Made by a program: the position numbers and the translations under genes. DNA of 64,000 nucleotides, from positions 1 to 64,000 of the forward strand of contig NZ_QMIG01000004.1 in NCBI RefSeq assembly GCF_003287285.1, in the 5' to 3' direction. Under the pieces are notes generated by a model. It searched no databases, had not been told where the DNA came from, and saw nothing but the letters and a program-made list of their open reading frames with translations. Of the stretch, positions 46,903 to 55,255 are shown piece after piece; within the stretch, counting starts at the first letter, position 1; each line of letters begins with the position of its first letter. Source of the stretch: Phytoactinopolyspora halophila (GTDB taxonomy: Bacteria > Actinomycetota > Actinomycetes > Jiangellales > Jiangellaceae).

Positions 46903-47709
46903 ATGCTCAACGAGGCACCGCAGACCTTTTCACGCCACTCGGACGGGCCCGTCGGTGACGCCGATCGGGAACGCGCCATGAACGACTTCGAGCGCGACGG
47001 TTACATCATCTTCCGGGATGTCATTGATCCGGACCTCATCAACGAGGTGCACGGCCACGTCGAATGGTTGCGGCAACGCCATCCGGATGTCCGGCCGGAA
47101 CAGCTGGGCCACATCTATCTGCGCGACGACCCGTTCTGGCTCCGGCTGGTGAGCGACGAGCGGCTGCTGCGTATCGCCGAGCTGTTCGTCGGTCCCGACA
47201 TCGCGCTGTTCGCCTCGCACTACATCTCGAAGCCGCCCTACTCCGGCCAACCCGTCCTGTGGCATCAGGACGCCGCCTTCTGGCCGCTGGAGCCGATGGA
47301 CGTCGTGACACTCTGGCTTGCGGTGGACCACTCCACGCCGGAGAACGGCTGCGTGCGGCTCATTCCGGGCTCCCACACCTGGGATATCGCGGACAAGCGC
47401 GCCAACACCGACGTGGAGAGCGTCCTGGGTGAAGAGATCGCCGTAGACGTCGACGAGGATCAGGCCGTGAACATGGTGCTCGCACCCGGCGACGTCGAGG
47501 TTCACCACTCCGCGATCGTTCACGGCAGCGAGGCCAACACATCGCCACACCGCCGATGCGGGCTCACCATTCGCTACATCCCGACGTCGACCAAGATCAC
47601 CGCCGAGGAACAGCCCTACCCCAGCGCGTTCCACCTGCGCGGTGATCCGGGCGTGAACGTGTATCAGCCATGGCCGGCGTTCGATCCGGACCGGCACTAC
47701 GCGCCTTGA
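46903..47709 (+). CDS. Phytanoyl-CoA dioxygenase (PhyH) family Fe(II)/2-oxoglutarate oxygenase
   Basis: A 268-residue non-haem iron oxygenase. The HxD iron motif is in PVLWHQDAAFWPLEP; the distal His is in EVHHSAIVHGSEANTSPHRRCGL, with the following Arg binding 2-oxoglutarate; RLIPGSHTW is typical. It hydroxylates an unknown substrate; some family members in sugar or osmolyte clusters act on small molecules. ATG 46903 has GGAGGAATC; the longer frame to 46825 would overlap the AraC gene. Divergent from the AraC regulator, its probable controller. Confidence 0.88.
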   Translation: MLNEAPQTFSRHSDGPVGDADRERAMNDFERDGYIIFRDVIDPDLINEVHGHVEWLRQRHPDVRPEQLGHIYLRDDPFWLRLVSDERLLRIAELFVGPDIALFASHYISKPPYSGQPVLWHQDAAFWPLEPMDVVTLWLAVDHSTPENGCVRLIPGSHTWDIADKRANTDVESVLGEEIAVDVDEDQAVNMVLAPGDVEVHHSAIVHGSEANTSPHRRCGLTIRYIPTSTKITAEEQPYPSAFHLRGDPGVNVYQPWPAFDPDRHYAP

Positions 47710-47767
47710 GCCGCTGACCGCTCGACTACGACGACGGCCGGTGAGCAGCTGCTGCTTCTTGCCACCG

Positions 47768-48032
47768 TCATGCGACCCGGTCGCCATAGCGTTGCCGTGC
47801 AGCCTCACCGGTGGTGCCGAGCTCGTGCCCGATCTTGGCCCACGATGCCCCGGAAACGGGCATCGCGTACCGCATCGGCCAGCTCACGTTCCACCTGTGA
47901 TCGGCGATATGCGAGCCTTCGCAATGCCATCATCGGAGGCTCATGCCGATCTTCGGCACGAGGCTCATAGTCTTCGAATTGGTCCGCAAGCTCAGCGGCG
48001 CGAGCAATGAGTTCGTCGATCGATCGTGGCAT
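47768..48032 (-). pseudogene. Frameshifted small helix-turn-helix protein
   Basis: The frame starting at ATG 48032 reads MPRSIDELIARAAELADQF, EDYEPRAEDRHEPPMMALRR and ELADAVRDARFRGI, then runs to an early stop. Moving to the next frame at 47843 continues as WAKIGHELGTTGEAARQRYGDRVA and stops at 47768. Joined, this is a typical ~87-residue family: an acidic N-terminal helix, a middle helical region and a C-terminal sigma-factor-like HTH (...GI-WAKIG..LGTT.EAARQRYG). A single base (47843) lies between the two codons, so either one base was gained or two lost. It could also be a sequencing error. No partner toxin was seen. Confidence 0.65.
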
Positions 48033-48242
48033 TACGAGAGAACGGAACGTCTATCAGCGGCATGAATCGGTCAACAACAAACGATGTCACGCGATGCGTG
48101 CAGACATGACGTCAAGGAGTCCTGCACATGATCTCTGTCGTTGTACATTCACTCCTCAGGACGACGCGCCGCGCGCGCCAGTGCGGTGACACTCGTGTCC
48201 CACACATCGACAGCTGATCGACACCGGGCATGATGGTGCCCG

Positions 48243-48749
48243 ATGAGCAAGAGACGCCGTGCCAACTCGGGCACGCCGGCCACGGTCATGCTGGACCGCG
48301 CGGGCGTGTCCTACACGCTGCACCCTTACCAGCACGATCCCTCGGCGGATTCGTTCGGCCTCGAAGCCGCCGCCGCGCTGGGCGTCGACGCCGAGCGCGT
48401 GTTCAAGACCCTGCTTGCCGACGTCGACGGCCGCCTGGTGGTCGGAATCGTCCCGGTGACCGACTCGCTCGACCTCAAGGCGCTCGCCCGGGCCGCTGGC
48501 GGCAAGCGGGCGACCATGGCCGAGGTCGCCACGGCCGAGCGGGCCACCGGTTACGTCGCCGGCGGCATCAGCCCGCTCGGCCAGCGAAAGCAGCTACCCA
48601 CGATCCTCGACGAGAGTGCCCGGGAATTTCCGACCATCTACGTCTCCGGTGGCCGGCGTGGCCTGGACATCGAGCTGAGCCCGGATGACCTGCGGACGTT
48701 GACCGGGGCCACCATTGCCGCGATCTCCCGGTCCGACGCGCCGGCCTGA
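48243..48749 (+). CDS. ybaK: Cys-tRNA(Pro)/Cys-tRNA(Cys) deacylase (YbaK/EbsC)
   Basis: A 168-residue trans-editing enzyme that hydrolyses misacylated Cys-tRNA(Pro). Family features: TPATVMLDRAGVSYTLHPYQHDP, AAAALGVDAERVFKTLLADVDGRLVVGIVPV, LKALARAAGGKRATMAEV and the motif GYVAGGISPLGQRKQLPTILDE with the catalytic GxxxSPxG-K pattern. ATG 48243. Single gene on the plus strand with about 180 bp before the next gene. Confidence 0.92.
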   Translation: MSKRRRANSGTPATVMLDRAGVSYTLHPYQHDPSADSFGLEAAAALGVDAERVFKTLLADVDGRLVVGIVPVTDSLDLKALARAAGGKRATMAEVATAERATGYVAGGISPLGQRKQLPTILDESAREFPTIYVSGGRRGLDIELSPDDLRTLTGATIAAISRSDAPA

Positions 48750-48932
48750 CCGTTGGTGACAACCGCCCTGCACGCGGGGGGCATGCACCTTTCGTGCGAA
48801 AATGTCGGACGCGCCGGGCTGCACAGCGCCGTGCTCACCGTTTCCGTTCGCCGCCACCGGTGAGCCGCACGATCCGACCGGGATGCGACGGCTCCCAGCG
48901 CGAGGCTCACCCGACACGCGAGGACCGCTCAC

Positions 48933-49955
48933 ATGACCGACCGGGCGACCGATGTGCTCGACCGCCCCGAACCGCCACCCGCCCCTACCCTGCGAGAGCG
49001 GGCCCGGCGTATCGTCGGCTCCACGCACTTCCAGCGCGTGATCATCTCGCTGATCGTCGTCAATGCGGCCGTGCTCGGCCTGGAGACCTACGAGACGATC
49101 ACGTCGAACTGGGGATGGTTGCTCGTCCCGCTCAACCGCACCATCGTGGCGATCTTCGTGGTGGAGATCGCCCTGCGGATCTACGTCGATCGGCTCGCGT
49201 TCTTTCGCTCCGCGTGGGGCCTGTTCGACCTGCTCGTCGTGCTGGTCGCGCTGGTACCGGCCACCGGCGAGGCGGCCGTGCTGCGGGTGTTGCGGGTGCT
49301 TCGCATCCTGCGGCTGCTGTCCACAGTGCGGTCCATGCGCCGCGTGGTCGGCGCCCTCATCACCGCTATTCCCGGGATCGCCTCGATCGGCGCCCTGCTG
49401 GCCATCCTTTACTACGTCGGCATCGTGATGGCAACGAACCTGTTCGGCGAGATGGCACCGGAGCACTTCGGCAGCCTCGGCCAGTCCGCCGCGTCGATGT
49501 TCCGGATCATGACCGGCGACGGAGGTCTCGGCGACATCGCCGAACCCGTCGCCCGGCAGCAGCCCGCGGCGTGGTTGTTCTTCCTGATCTTCGTGGTGAC
49601 CACCACGTTCGTGGTGCTCAACCTGTTCATCGCGGTCACGGTCGAAGCCCTGGAACACCAGCGGGACAACGCGCACGACACCCCTGAGCCGGGTGCGGTG
49701 GGTGGCGCCGAAGGTCCGGACGGCCCGGATCGCCCGGACAGCCCGCATGGCCTACATAGCCCACACAGCCCGCGCAGCCCAGACGGCCCCCGCAGCCCGG
49801 ACGGCCCGCTCGGTCGGGACACCCGCGCCCGGGACGACGAGCTCCTCCAGGCGATCACCGCCCTGCAGGAACAGGTGACGGCACTGGAACGACGCCTGGA
49901 CCAGCCCCGCCACTCCCCCTCCCGTGATCATGGTTCCGGTGATCATGAACACTAG
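48933..49955 (+). CDS. Single-domain voltage-gated ion channel (BacNav-like) with atypical selectivity filter
   Basis: A 340-residue six-helix channel subunit. S1 (QRVIISLIVVNAAVLGLETY), S2/S3 with FVVEIALRIYVDRLAFFRSAWGLFDLLVVLVAL, S4 voltage sensor RVLRVLRILRLLSTVRSMRRVV, S5, a pore loop, and S6 FLIFVVTTTFVVLNLFIAVTV. At the filter, the pore helix SMFRIMT is followed by GDGGLGDIAEPV, where BacNav channels carry LESWxS; the conserved Glu and Trp are replaced by Asp and Gly. The C-tail has a Pro/Asp/Ser repeat linker and a coiled coil (DELLQAITALQEQVTALERRLDQ) that would hold the tetramer. Stop codon and the last residues (HGSGDHEH) come from palindrome family A. Confidence 0.87.
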   Translation: MTDRATDVLDRPEPPPAPTLRERARRIVGSTHFQRVIISLIVVNAAVLGLETYETITSNWGWLLVPLNRTIVAIFVVEIALRIYVDRLAFFRSAWGLFDLLVVLVALVPATGEAAVLRVLRVLRILRLLSTVRSMRRVVGALITAIPGIASIGALLAILYYVGIVMATNLFGEMAPEHFGSLGQSAASMFRIMTGDGGLGDIAEPVARQQPAAWLFFLIFVVTTTFVVLNLFIAVTVEALEHQRDNAHDTPEPGAVGGAEGPDGPDRPDSPHGLHSPHSPRSPDGPRSPDGPLGRDTRARDDELLQAITALQEQVTALERRLDQPRHSPSRDHGSGDHEH

Positions 49956-50007
49956 GCGGCTACATGGAACGCTTAGTGTTCATGATCACCGGAACCATGA
50001 TCACGGG
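49921..50007. repeat. Palindrome family A, extended copy between convergent genes
   Basis: Perfect 34-bp arms (49921-49954 and 49974-50007) around a 19-nt loop. Each arm has the family core (TGATCATGAAC 49940-49950; GTTCATGATCA 49978-49988; 27 bp apart) plus a second TGATCATGG motif outside. It contains the TAG of the channel gene and the TGA of the SMP-30 gene, so it likely works as a two-way terminator here. Confidence 0.9.
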
Positions 50008-50909
50008 AATTGGGGGCCGCGCCGGTTCAGGTAGATCGCGTACAACGACGTGGTGGCGGCGATGAACAGCCGGTTGCGCTTTGGGTCGCCGAACGTGCAG
50101 TTGGCGACCGTCTCCGGCACCCGGATCCGGCCCAGCAAGGTGCCATCCGGCGCGTAGCAGTGCACGCCATCGCCGGCACTGCACCACAAGAAATCTTCGT
50201 CGTCGACGGCGAGGCCGTCCGGCACCCCCGGCGACACGTCGCCGACCACCCGCGGCGCGTGCAGCTCGCGACCGTCGCGGACCTCGTACGCGCACAGGTG
50301 GTGCGGGCCGCCGGGATCGTGCGTGCGGGCGCTGTCGGCCACGTACAACACGGTCTCGTCGGTGGAGAACGCCAGCCCGTTGGGCTTGACCATGTCGTCG
50401 GCGACGACGTCGAGCTCGCCCGTCTGCGGATCGAACCGGAAGACGTAGCAGCCGTCGAGCTCGGACGGCGCCTTGTGTCCCTCGTAGTCGCTGAGAATGC
50501 CGTACGTGGGGTCGGTGAACCACACGCTGCCGTCCGACTTCACCACGACGTCGTTGGGCGAGTTGAGCCGCCGGCCCCGGTACGAGTCCGCCAACACCGT
50601 CACGGAGCCGTCCATTTCCGTGCGGGTCACGCGCCGGGTGCCGTGCTCGCAACTGACCAGCCTGCCCGAGCGGTCCCGCGTGTGCCCGTTCGCGAAGTTC
50701 GACGGCTGCCGGAACACCGACATCTCGGCACCCTCGACCCAGCGCAGGATGCGATCGTTGGGAATGTCGCTGACCAGCAGGTGACCGGCATCGGCCACAT
50801 AGACCGGGCCCTCGGCCCAGCGCATACCGGTCGCCAGCCGTTCCAGAGAAGCGTTACCGAGCACGAAATCCGCGAACCGGCGGTCCACGATCTCCACCTC
50901 ACCCGGCAT
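50001..50909 (-). CDS. SMP-30/gluconolactonase family protein
   Basis: A 302-residue six-bladed beta-propeller lactonase. Metal ligands are suggested by Glu in GMRWAEGPVYVADAGHLLVSD, Asn in RLNSPNDVVVKSDGSVWFTDPTYG, Asn in DMVKPNGLAFSTDETVLYVADSA and Asp in GVPDGLAVDDEDFLWCS. It hydrolyses sugar lactones to acids; in principle it could feed the KDG/KDPG route at 39.9-41.6 kb, but it is not in that operon. ATG 50909 is the second of two starts created by a 19-bp tandem duplication; the longer frame to 50966 overlaps the upstream gene. Stop in the family A palindrome. Confidence 0.87.
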   Translation of the reverse strand: MPGEVEIVDRRFADFVLGNASLERLATGMRWAEGPVYVADAGHLLVSDIPNDRILRWVEGAEMSVFRQPSNFANGHTRDRSGRLVSCEHGTRRVTRTEMDGSVTVLADSYRGRRLNSPNDVVVKSDGSVWFTDPTYGILSDYEGHKAPSELDGCYVFRFDPQTGELDVVADDMVKPNGLAFSTDETVLYVADSARTHDPGGPHHLCAYEVRDGRELHAPRVVGDVSPGVPDGLAVDDEDFLWCSAGDGVHCYAPDGTLLGRIRVPETVANCTFGDPKRNRLFIAATTSLYAIYLNRRGPQFP

Positions 50910-50928
50910 GCTCCACCTCACCCGGCAT
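50891..50928. repeat. 19-bp tandem duplication at the SMP-30 start
   Basis: On the minus strand ATGCCGGGTGAGGTGGAGC (50928-50910) is followed at once by ATGCCGGGTGAGGTGGAGA (50909-50891). The first copy contains the stop codon (50920-50918) of the upstream membrane-protein gene; the second starts the SMP-30 gene. A single ancestral copy would have given an 11-bp overlap between the two genes. Confidence 0.85.
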
Positions 50929-51505
50929 GATCGCGTCCTTCGTCCTCCCCGCTCCCGGCACTCCACGGCGTGCGATCATCGCGCGCGACCGTCATCACCG
51001 TAACGACGATCAAGGCCACCAACGGCCACACGAACAGGGCCGACGGGGTGTCGAGTTCCATCGGCAGGGCCACCGGCGTTCCGGGTGGGTCGTCGCTCTC
51101 CGCCGGACCGAGCAGGATTCCCACGCCCAGCGCGAGCAATGACCCGCCGGCCCCGCCGAGAACGAGTGTCGCCAGTGCCGTGACGGGACGCCCGCGGTGG
51201 CGCAATCCGGACACCACCCCCAGGATCAGACCGATTCCGGCACTCAGAAGAGCGAACACCGCCACGCGATCGAAGAGCTCGCGGGCCTCCTCGATGGGGA
51301 TCGCCACGCCGTTGTCGTCCACCTGCCCGGTGATCTCCGGTGCGAGCGCATACCAGGCCACACCGTACAGCGCACCGAACACGAGCGACAGCACCACGAT
51401 CTCGGCAGCGACCCGTCTGGGCGTCAGTGGTGGCCGGCGTGATCGTCCCGCCGCGCCGTGCCGATGCGCCCGGGTACCCACGCCGGTGTCCGCCTCAGAC
51501 GACAC
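50918..51505 (-). CDS. Membrane protein of unknown function downstream of dnaE
   Basis: A 195-residue protein with a basic N-terminus and four predicted helices: VAAEIVVLSLVFGALYGVAWYA, VFALLSAGIGLILGVVSGL, LATLVLGGAGGSLLALGVGILLG and LFVWPLVALIVVTVMTVA. No recognised domain; it resembles small actinobacterial membrane proteins with a DUF2567-like layout, not firmly. GTG 51505 overlaps the dnaE stop by 11 bp, so it is co-translated with dnaE. The upstream ribosome site is weak, as expected for re-initiation. Confidence 0.75.
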   Translation of the reverse strand: MSSEADTGVGTRAHRHGAAGRSRRPPLTPRRVAAEIVVLSLVFGALYGVAWYALAPEITGQVDDNGVAIPIEEARELFDRVAVFALLSAGIGLILGVVSGLRHRGRPVTALATLVLGGAGGSLLALGVGILLGPAESDDPPGTPVALPMELDTPSALFVWPLVALIVVTVMTVARDDRTPWSAGSGEDEGRDHAG

Positions 51506-54500
51506 AGGCCGGACCGAGCAATGCCTTGAGGTCCCCCATGAGTTCGGACGACGGTGTGACGCGCAGCCCGTCGGACACGCGCATCACCGTCGTGCGTTGT
51601 GAGCTTTTCAGCTTCAGATGGACCTCGGTGGAGCCGGGATGGGTCACGAGCACGTCCTTCAACTTCTCGACGACCGGTGGGGTGCATCGAGCCAGCGGCA
51701 TGGCCACGACCAGCGGCCCCGTCGGGGCTTGCGAGATATCCGGCATGCTCAGCTCGCTCGCGATGAACTGTACCGAATCGTCACGGCGATCCAGTTTCCC
51801 CTTCACGAGTACGATCTCGTCCTCGATCAGCTGCGTCGAGTACAGCTGGTACGTCGCGGGGAAGAACAGGCACTCGATGGAACCCTCCAGATCCTCCACC
51901 GTGGCGATCGCCCACGTGTCTCCGCGCTTGGTCACCTTGCGCTGGATACCGGTGACCAGGCCACCGATGGTGACCGTGGTGCCGCTGGAGACCTCGGATT
52001 CGTCGTTCAACGCCGAGATCGGGCGATCGGTCGAGGCGTTGAGCACGTGCTCCAGGCCGAGGAGCGGGTGGTCGGAGACGTAGAGACCGAGCATCTCCCG
52101 CTCGTACCCCAACTTTGCCTTCTTGTCCCACTCGTCCAGCTCCGGAACGTTGACCTCCAGACCGGAGGTGGACTCCTCGCCGGCGCCACCGAAGAGGTCG
52201 AACTGCCCGATCGCCTCGTTGCGCTTGAGGGTGATCACCGCGTCCACGGTGTCGTCCACGATGGACACCAGGGCTCGCCGCGCGTACCCCATGGAATCGA
52301 ACGCACCGGCCTTGACCAGGGAGTCGACGACGCGCTTGTTGCAGACCGACACCGACACCTTGTTCATGAAGTCCGGGAAACTCTCGTAGCGGCCCTCGCT
52401 CTTGCGGGCCGCGACGATGCCGTCGACGACGTTCCCGCCGACATTGCGAATGGCCGAGAGCCCGAAGCGGATGTCCGTTCCGACCGGCGTGAAATCGCCC
52501 TCGGACTCGTTGACGTCCGGGGGAAGCACCTTGATACCCATGCGCCGGCACTCGGAGAGATACAGCGCGGTCTTGTCCTTGTCACCACGCACCGACGTGA
52601 GAAGCGCGGCCATGTATTCGGCCGGGTAGTTGGCCTTCAGGAATGCCGTCCAGTAGGAGATGACACCGTAGGCCGCGCTGTGCGCCTTGTTGAACGCGTA
52701 GTCGGAGAAGGGGACGAGGATGTCCCACAGCGTCTTGATCGCGGCGTCGGAGAAACCGTTGGCGCGCATCCCCTCGGAGAACGTCACGAACTCCGCGTCG
52801 AGCACCTCGCGCTTCTTCTTCCCCATGGCGCGACGGAGCAGGTCCGCTTTGCCGAGCGTGTACCCGGCGAGCTGCTGGGCGATGGCCATGACCTGCTCCT
52901 GGTACACGATCAGGCCGTAGGTGGTGCCCAGGATCGGCTCCAGCGCGTCGGCCAGCTCCGGATGGATCGGGGTGATCTCCTGCTGGCCATTCTTGCGCTG
53001 GGCATAGTTGATATGCGAGTTCGCGCCCATCGGGCCCGGGCGATACAGCGCCAGGACCGCCGAGATGTCCTCGAAGTTGTCCGGTTTCATCATCCGCAGC
53101 AAGCTGCGAATGGGGCCGCTGTCGAGCTGGAAGACGCCCAGCGTGTCGCCCCGGGCCAGGAGCTCGTACGCGGCCGGATCGTCCAGATCGAGCTCGTCGA
53201 GGTTCACCGGCTCCTTGCCGTTGCGGACGATGTTCTTCAGCGCGTCGTCGAGGATGGTGAGGTTGCGCAACCCCAGGAAGTCCATCTTGACCAGGCCGAG
53301 CGTCTCGCAGGTCGGGTAGTCGAACTGCGTGATGATCGCGCCGTCCTGCTCGCGCTTCATGATCGGAATGGTGTCGAGCAGCGGCTCGGACGACATGATC
53401 ACGCCTGCCGCGTGCACGCCCCACTGGCGCTTGAGGTTCTCCAAGCCCTTGGCGGTGTCGACCACCTTGCGCACGTCGGAGTCGGACTCGTACAGCTGGC
53501 GGAACTCTCCCGCCTCGGAGTACCGGCTGTTCTCGGTGTCGAAGATTCCGCCCAGCGAGATCTCCTTGCCCATCACCGCGGGCGGCATGGCCTTGGTGAT
53601 CCGCTCCCCCATGGCGAACGGATAACCCAGAACGCGGCTGGCGTCCTTGATGGCCTGCTTGGCCTTGATGGTGCCGTACGTGACGATCTGGGCGACGTGA
53701 TCGCTGCCGTATTTGTCCGTGACGTACCGGATGACGTCACCGCGCCCGCGCTCGTCGAAGTCGACGTCAAAGTCCGGCATGGACTCACGTTCCGGATTGA
53801 GAAACCGCTCGAAGAACAGCCCGTGTTTCAACGGATCGAGATCGGTGATCCCCATGGCAAATGCCGTCATGGAACCGGCGCCCGACCCCCGGCCCGGACC
53901 GACCCGCACGCCGTTGTTCTTCGACCAGTTGATGAAGTCGGAGACGATCAGGTAGTAGCCGGCGTACCCCTTGCCCGTCACCACCTCGGTCTCGTATTCG
54001 GCCTGCTTGCGGGCATCGTCCGGGACGCCATCCGGATACCGCCGCTGCAGCCCGCGCTCGACCTCCTTGACGAACCACGACGTCTCGTCCTCGCCCTCGG
54101 GCACCGGGAAGTGCGGCATGTAGCGGCCGGCTTCCTCGACGAACTCGACCTCACACCGCTCGGCCACCAGCAGCGTGTTGTCACACGCCTCGGGGAGATC
54201 CGACCATACCGAGCGCATCTCCTCGGCGCTCTTGAGATAGAAGTCCTCGGCGTCGAACTTGAACCGCTTGGGGTCGGCCAGCGTGGATCCGGACTGCACG
54301 CACAGCAGCACCTCTTGGGCCTGGTGGTCGGCCTTGTGGGTGTAGTGCAGGTCATTCGTCGCGAGCAACGGCAGTTCGAGTTGCTTGGCCAGGCGGAGCA
54401 GGTCGTCACGGATGCGCCGCTCGATCGACAGGCCGTGGTCCATCAGCTCGACATAGAAGTTTCCGGCACCGAAGATGTCGCGGAACTCGGCAGCCGATGC

Positions 54501-55031
54501 CACAGCGTCGTCGTACTTGCCCATCCGTAGCAGCGTCTGCACCTCGCCACTCGGGCATCCGGTGGTGGCGATGATCCCGCCGGCATACTTCTCCAGCAGC
54601 TCGCGGTCCATACGCGGCTTGAAGTAGAACCCTTCGATGGAGGCCAGCGAGGACAGCCGGAAGAGGTTGTGCATGCCGGCGGTGGTCTCGGCCAGCAGCG
54701 TCATGTGGGTGTAGGCGCCACCGCCGGAGACGTCGTCCTCGCCGCCCTCGGCCCAGCGGACCCGCGTCTTGTCGAACCGGCTGGTCTTCGGCGTGAGGTA
54801 GGCCTCGGTGCCGATGATCGGCTTGATGCCGTGGGATTTGGCCTTGCTGTAGAACTCGTAGGCGCCGAACACGTTGCCGTGGTCGGTAGTGGCGAGCGCG
54901 GGCATCCCGAGGCGAGTCGCCTCGGTGAACAGATCGTCCAGCTTGGCCGCGCCATCGAGCATCGAGTACTCGGTGTGGACGTGCAGGTGGACGAAGTTGG
55001 AGCCGGATGTGTTGGACCCAGCACTCGACAC
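51495..55031 (-). CDS. dnaE: DNA polymerase III alpha subunit
   Basis: A 1178-residue replicative polymerase. N-terminal PHP domain starts FVHLHVHTEYSMLDGAAKL with the metal His; the palm has the catalytic aspartates in PDFDVDFDERGRGDVIRYV; RVGPGRGSGAGS, VPFSDYAFNKAHSAAYGVISYWTAFLKANYP and the HhH/OB region near the C-terminus (TTVTIGGLVTGIQRKVTKRG) follow. Length is normal for actinobacterial DnaE1. GTG 55031 is chosen; GGAGG lies 12 bases upstream and no better site exists. It is followed by an overlapping membrane-protein gene; the rluD-lspA pair is upstream on the same strand. Confidence 0.96.
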   Translation of the reverse strand: MSSAGSNTSGSNFVHLHVHTEYSMLDGAAKLDDLFTEATRLGMPALATTDHGNVFGAYEFYSKAKSHGIKPIIGTEAYLTPKTSRFDKTRVRWAEGGEDDVSGGGAYTHMTLLAETTAGMHNLFRLSSLASIEGFYFKPRMDRELLEKYAGGIIATTGCPSGEVQTLLRMGKYDDAVASAAEFRDIFGAGNFYVELMDHGLSIERRIRDDLLRLAKQLELPLLATNDLHYTHKADHQAQEVLLCVQSGSTLADPKRFKFDAEDFYLKSAEEMRSVWSDLPEACDNTLLVAERCEVEFVEEAGRYMPHFPVPEGEDETSWFVKEVERGLQRRYPDGVPDDARKQAEYETEVVTGKGYAGYYLIVSDFINWSKNNGVRVGPGRGSGAGSMTAFAMGITDLDPLKHGLFFERFLNPERESMPDFDVDFDERGRGDVIRYVTDKYGSDHVAQIVTYGTIKAKQAIKDASRVLGYPFAMGERITKAMPPAVMGKEISLGGIFDTENSRYSEAGEFRQLYESDSDVRKVVDTAKGLENLKRQWGVHAAGVIMSSEPLLDTIPIMKREQDGAIITQFDYPTCETLGLVKMDFLGLRNLTILDDALKNIVRNGKEPVNLDELDLDDPAAYELLARGDTLGVFQLDSGPIRSLLRMMKPDNFEDISAVLALYRPGPMGANSHINYAQRKNGQQEITPIHPELADALEPILGTTYGLIVYQEQVMAIAQQLAGYTLGKADLLRRAMGKKKREVLDAEFVTFSEGMRANGFSDAAIKTLWDILVPFSDYAFNKAHSAAYGVISYWTAFLKANYPAEYMAALLTSVRGDKDKTALYLSECRRMGIKVLPPDVNESEGDFTPVGTDIRFGLSAIRNVGGNVVDGIVAARKSEGRYESFPDFMNKVSVSVCNKRVVDSLVKAGAFDSMGYARRALVSIVDDTVDAVITLKRNEAIGQFDLFGGAGEESTSGLEVNVPELDEWDKKAKLGYEREMLGLYVSDHPLLGLEHVLNASTDRPISALNDESEVSSGTTVTIGGLVTGIQRKVTKRGDTWAIATVEDLEGSIECLFFPATYQLYSTQLIEDEIVLVKGKLDRRDDSVQFIASELSMPDISQAPTGPLVVAMPLARCTPPVVEKLKDVLVTHPGSTEVHLKLKSSQRTTVMRVSDGLRVTPSSELMGDLKALLGPACVV

Positions 55032-55255
55032 GATTAGATCAAGCCTCCTCGCGCATCCACGCGGTTGATACCGACGCGCCGCGGGACGGTCCGGCCCCAC
55101 CGGGACGGCCATCCGCGGGCAACAACAGCCACTCTAGGGGCACCTCGCGACAACCTTGTGGCGCCACCCCGGTTGGCTCCGAACGTTCGCGGATCCACTG
55201 GTGGGGCCCGTTCTCACGGTGGCCAGAGCGGTGGGTGACGGGGCCCGGATGGCAC

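Noticed and set aside
48128-48217. 29-codon ORF (MISVVVHSLLRTTRRARQ...) with AGGAG 8-9 bases upstream
   Set aside because: Good ribosome site, but too short, no family recognised and a poor hydrophobic segment; not enough to call a gene.
51618-54530. 970-codon plus-strand frame opposite dnaE
   Set aside because: Antisense shadow of dnaE; no conserved motif.
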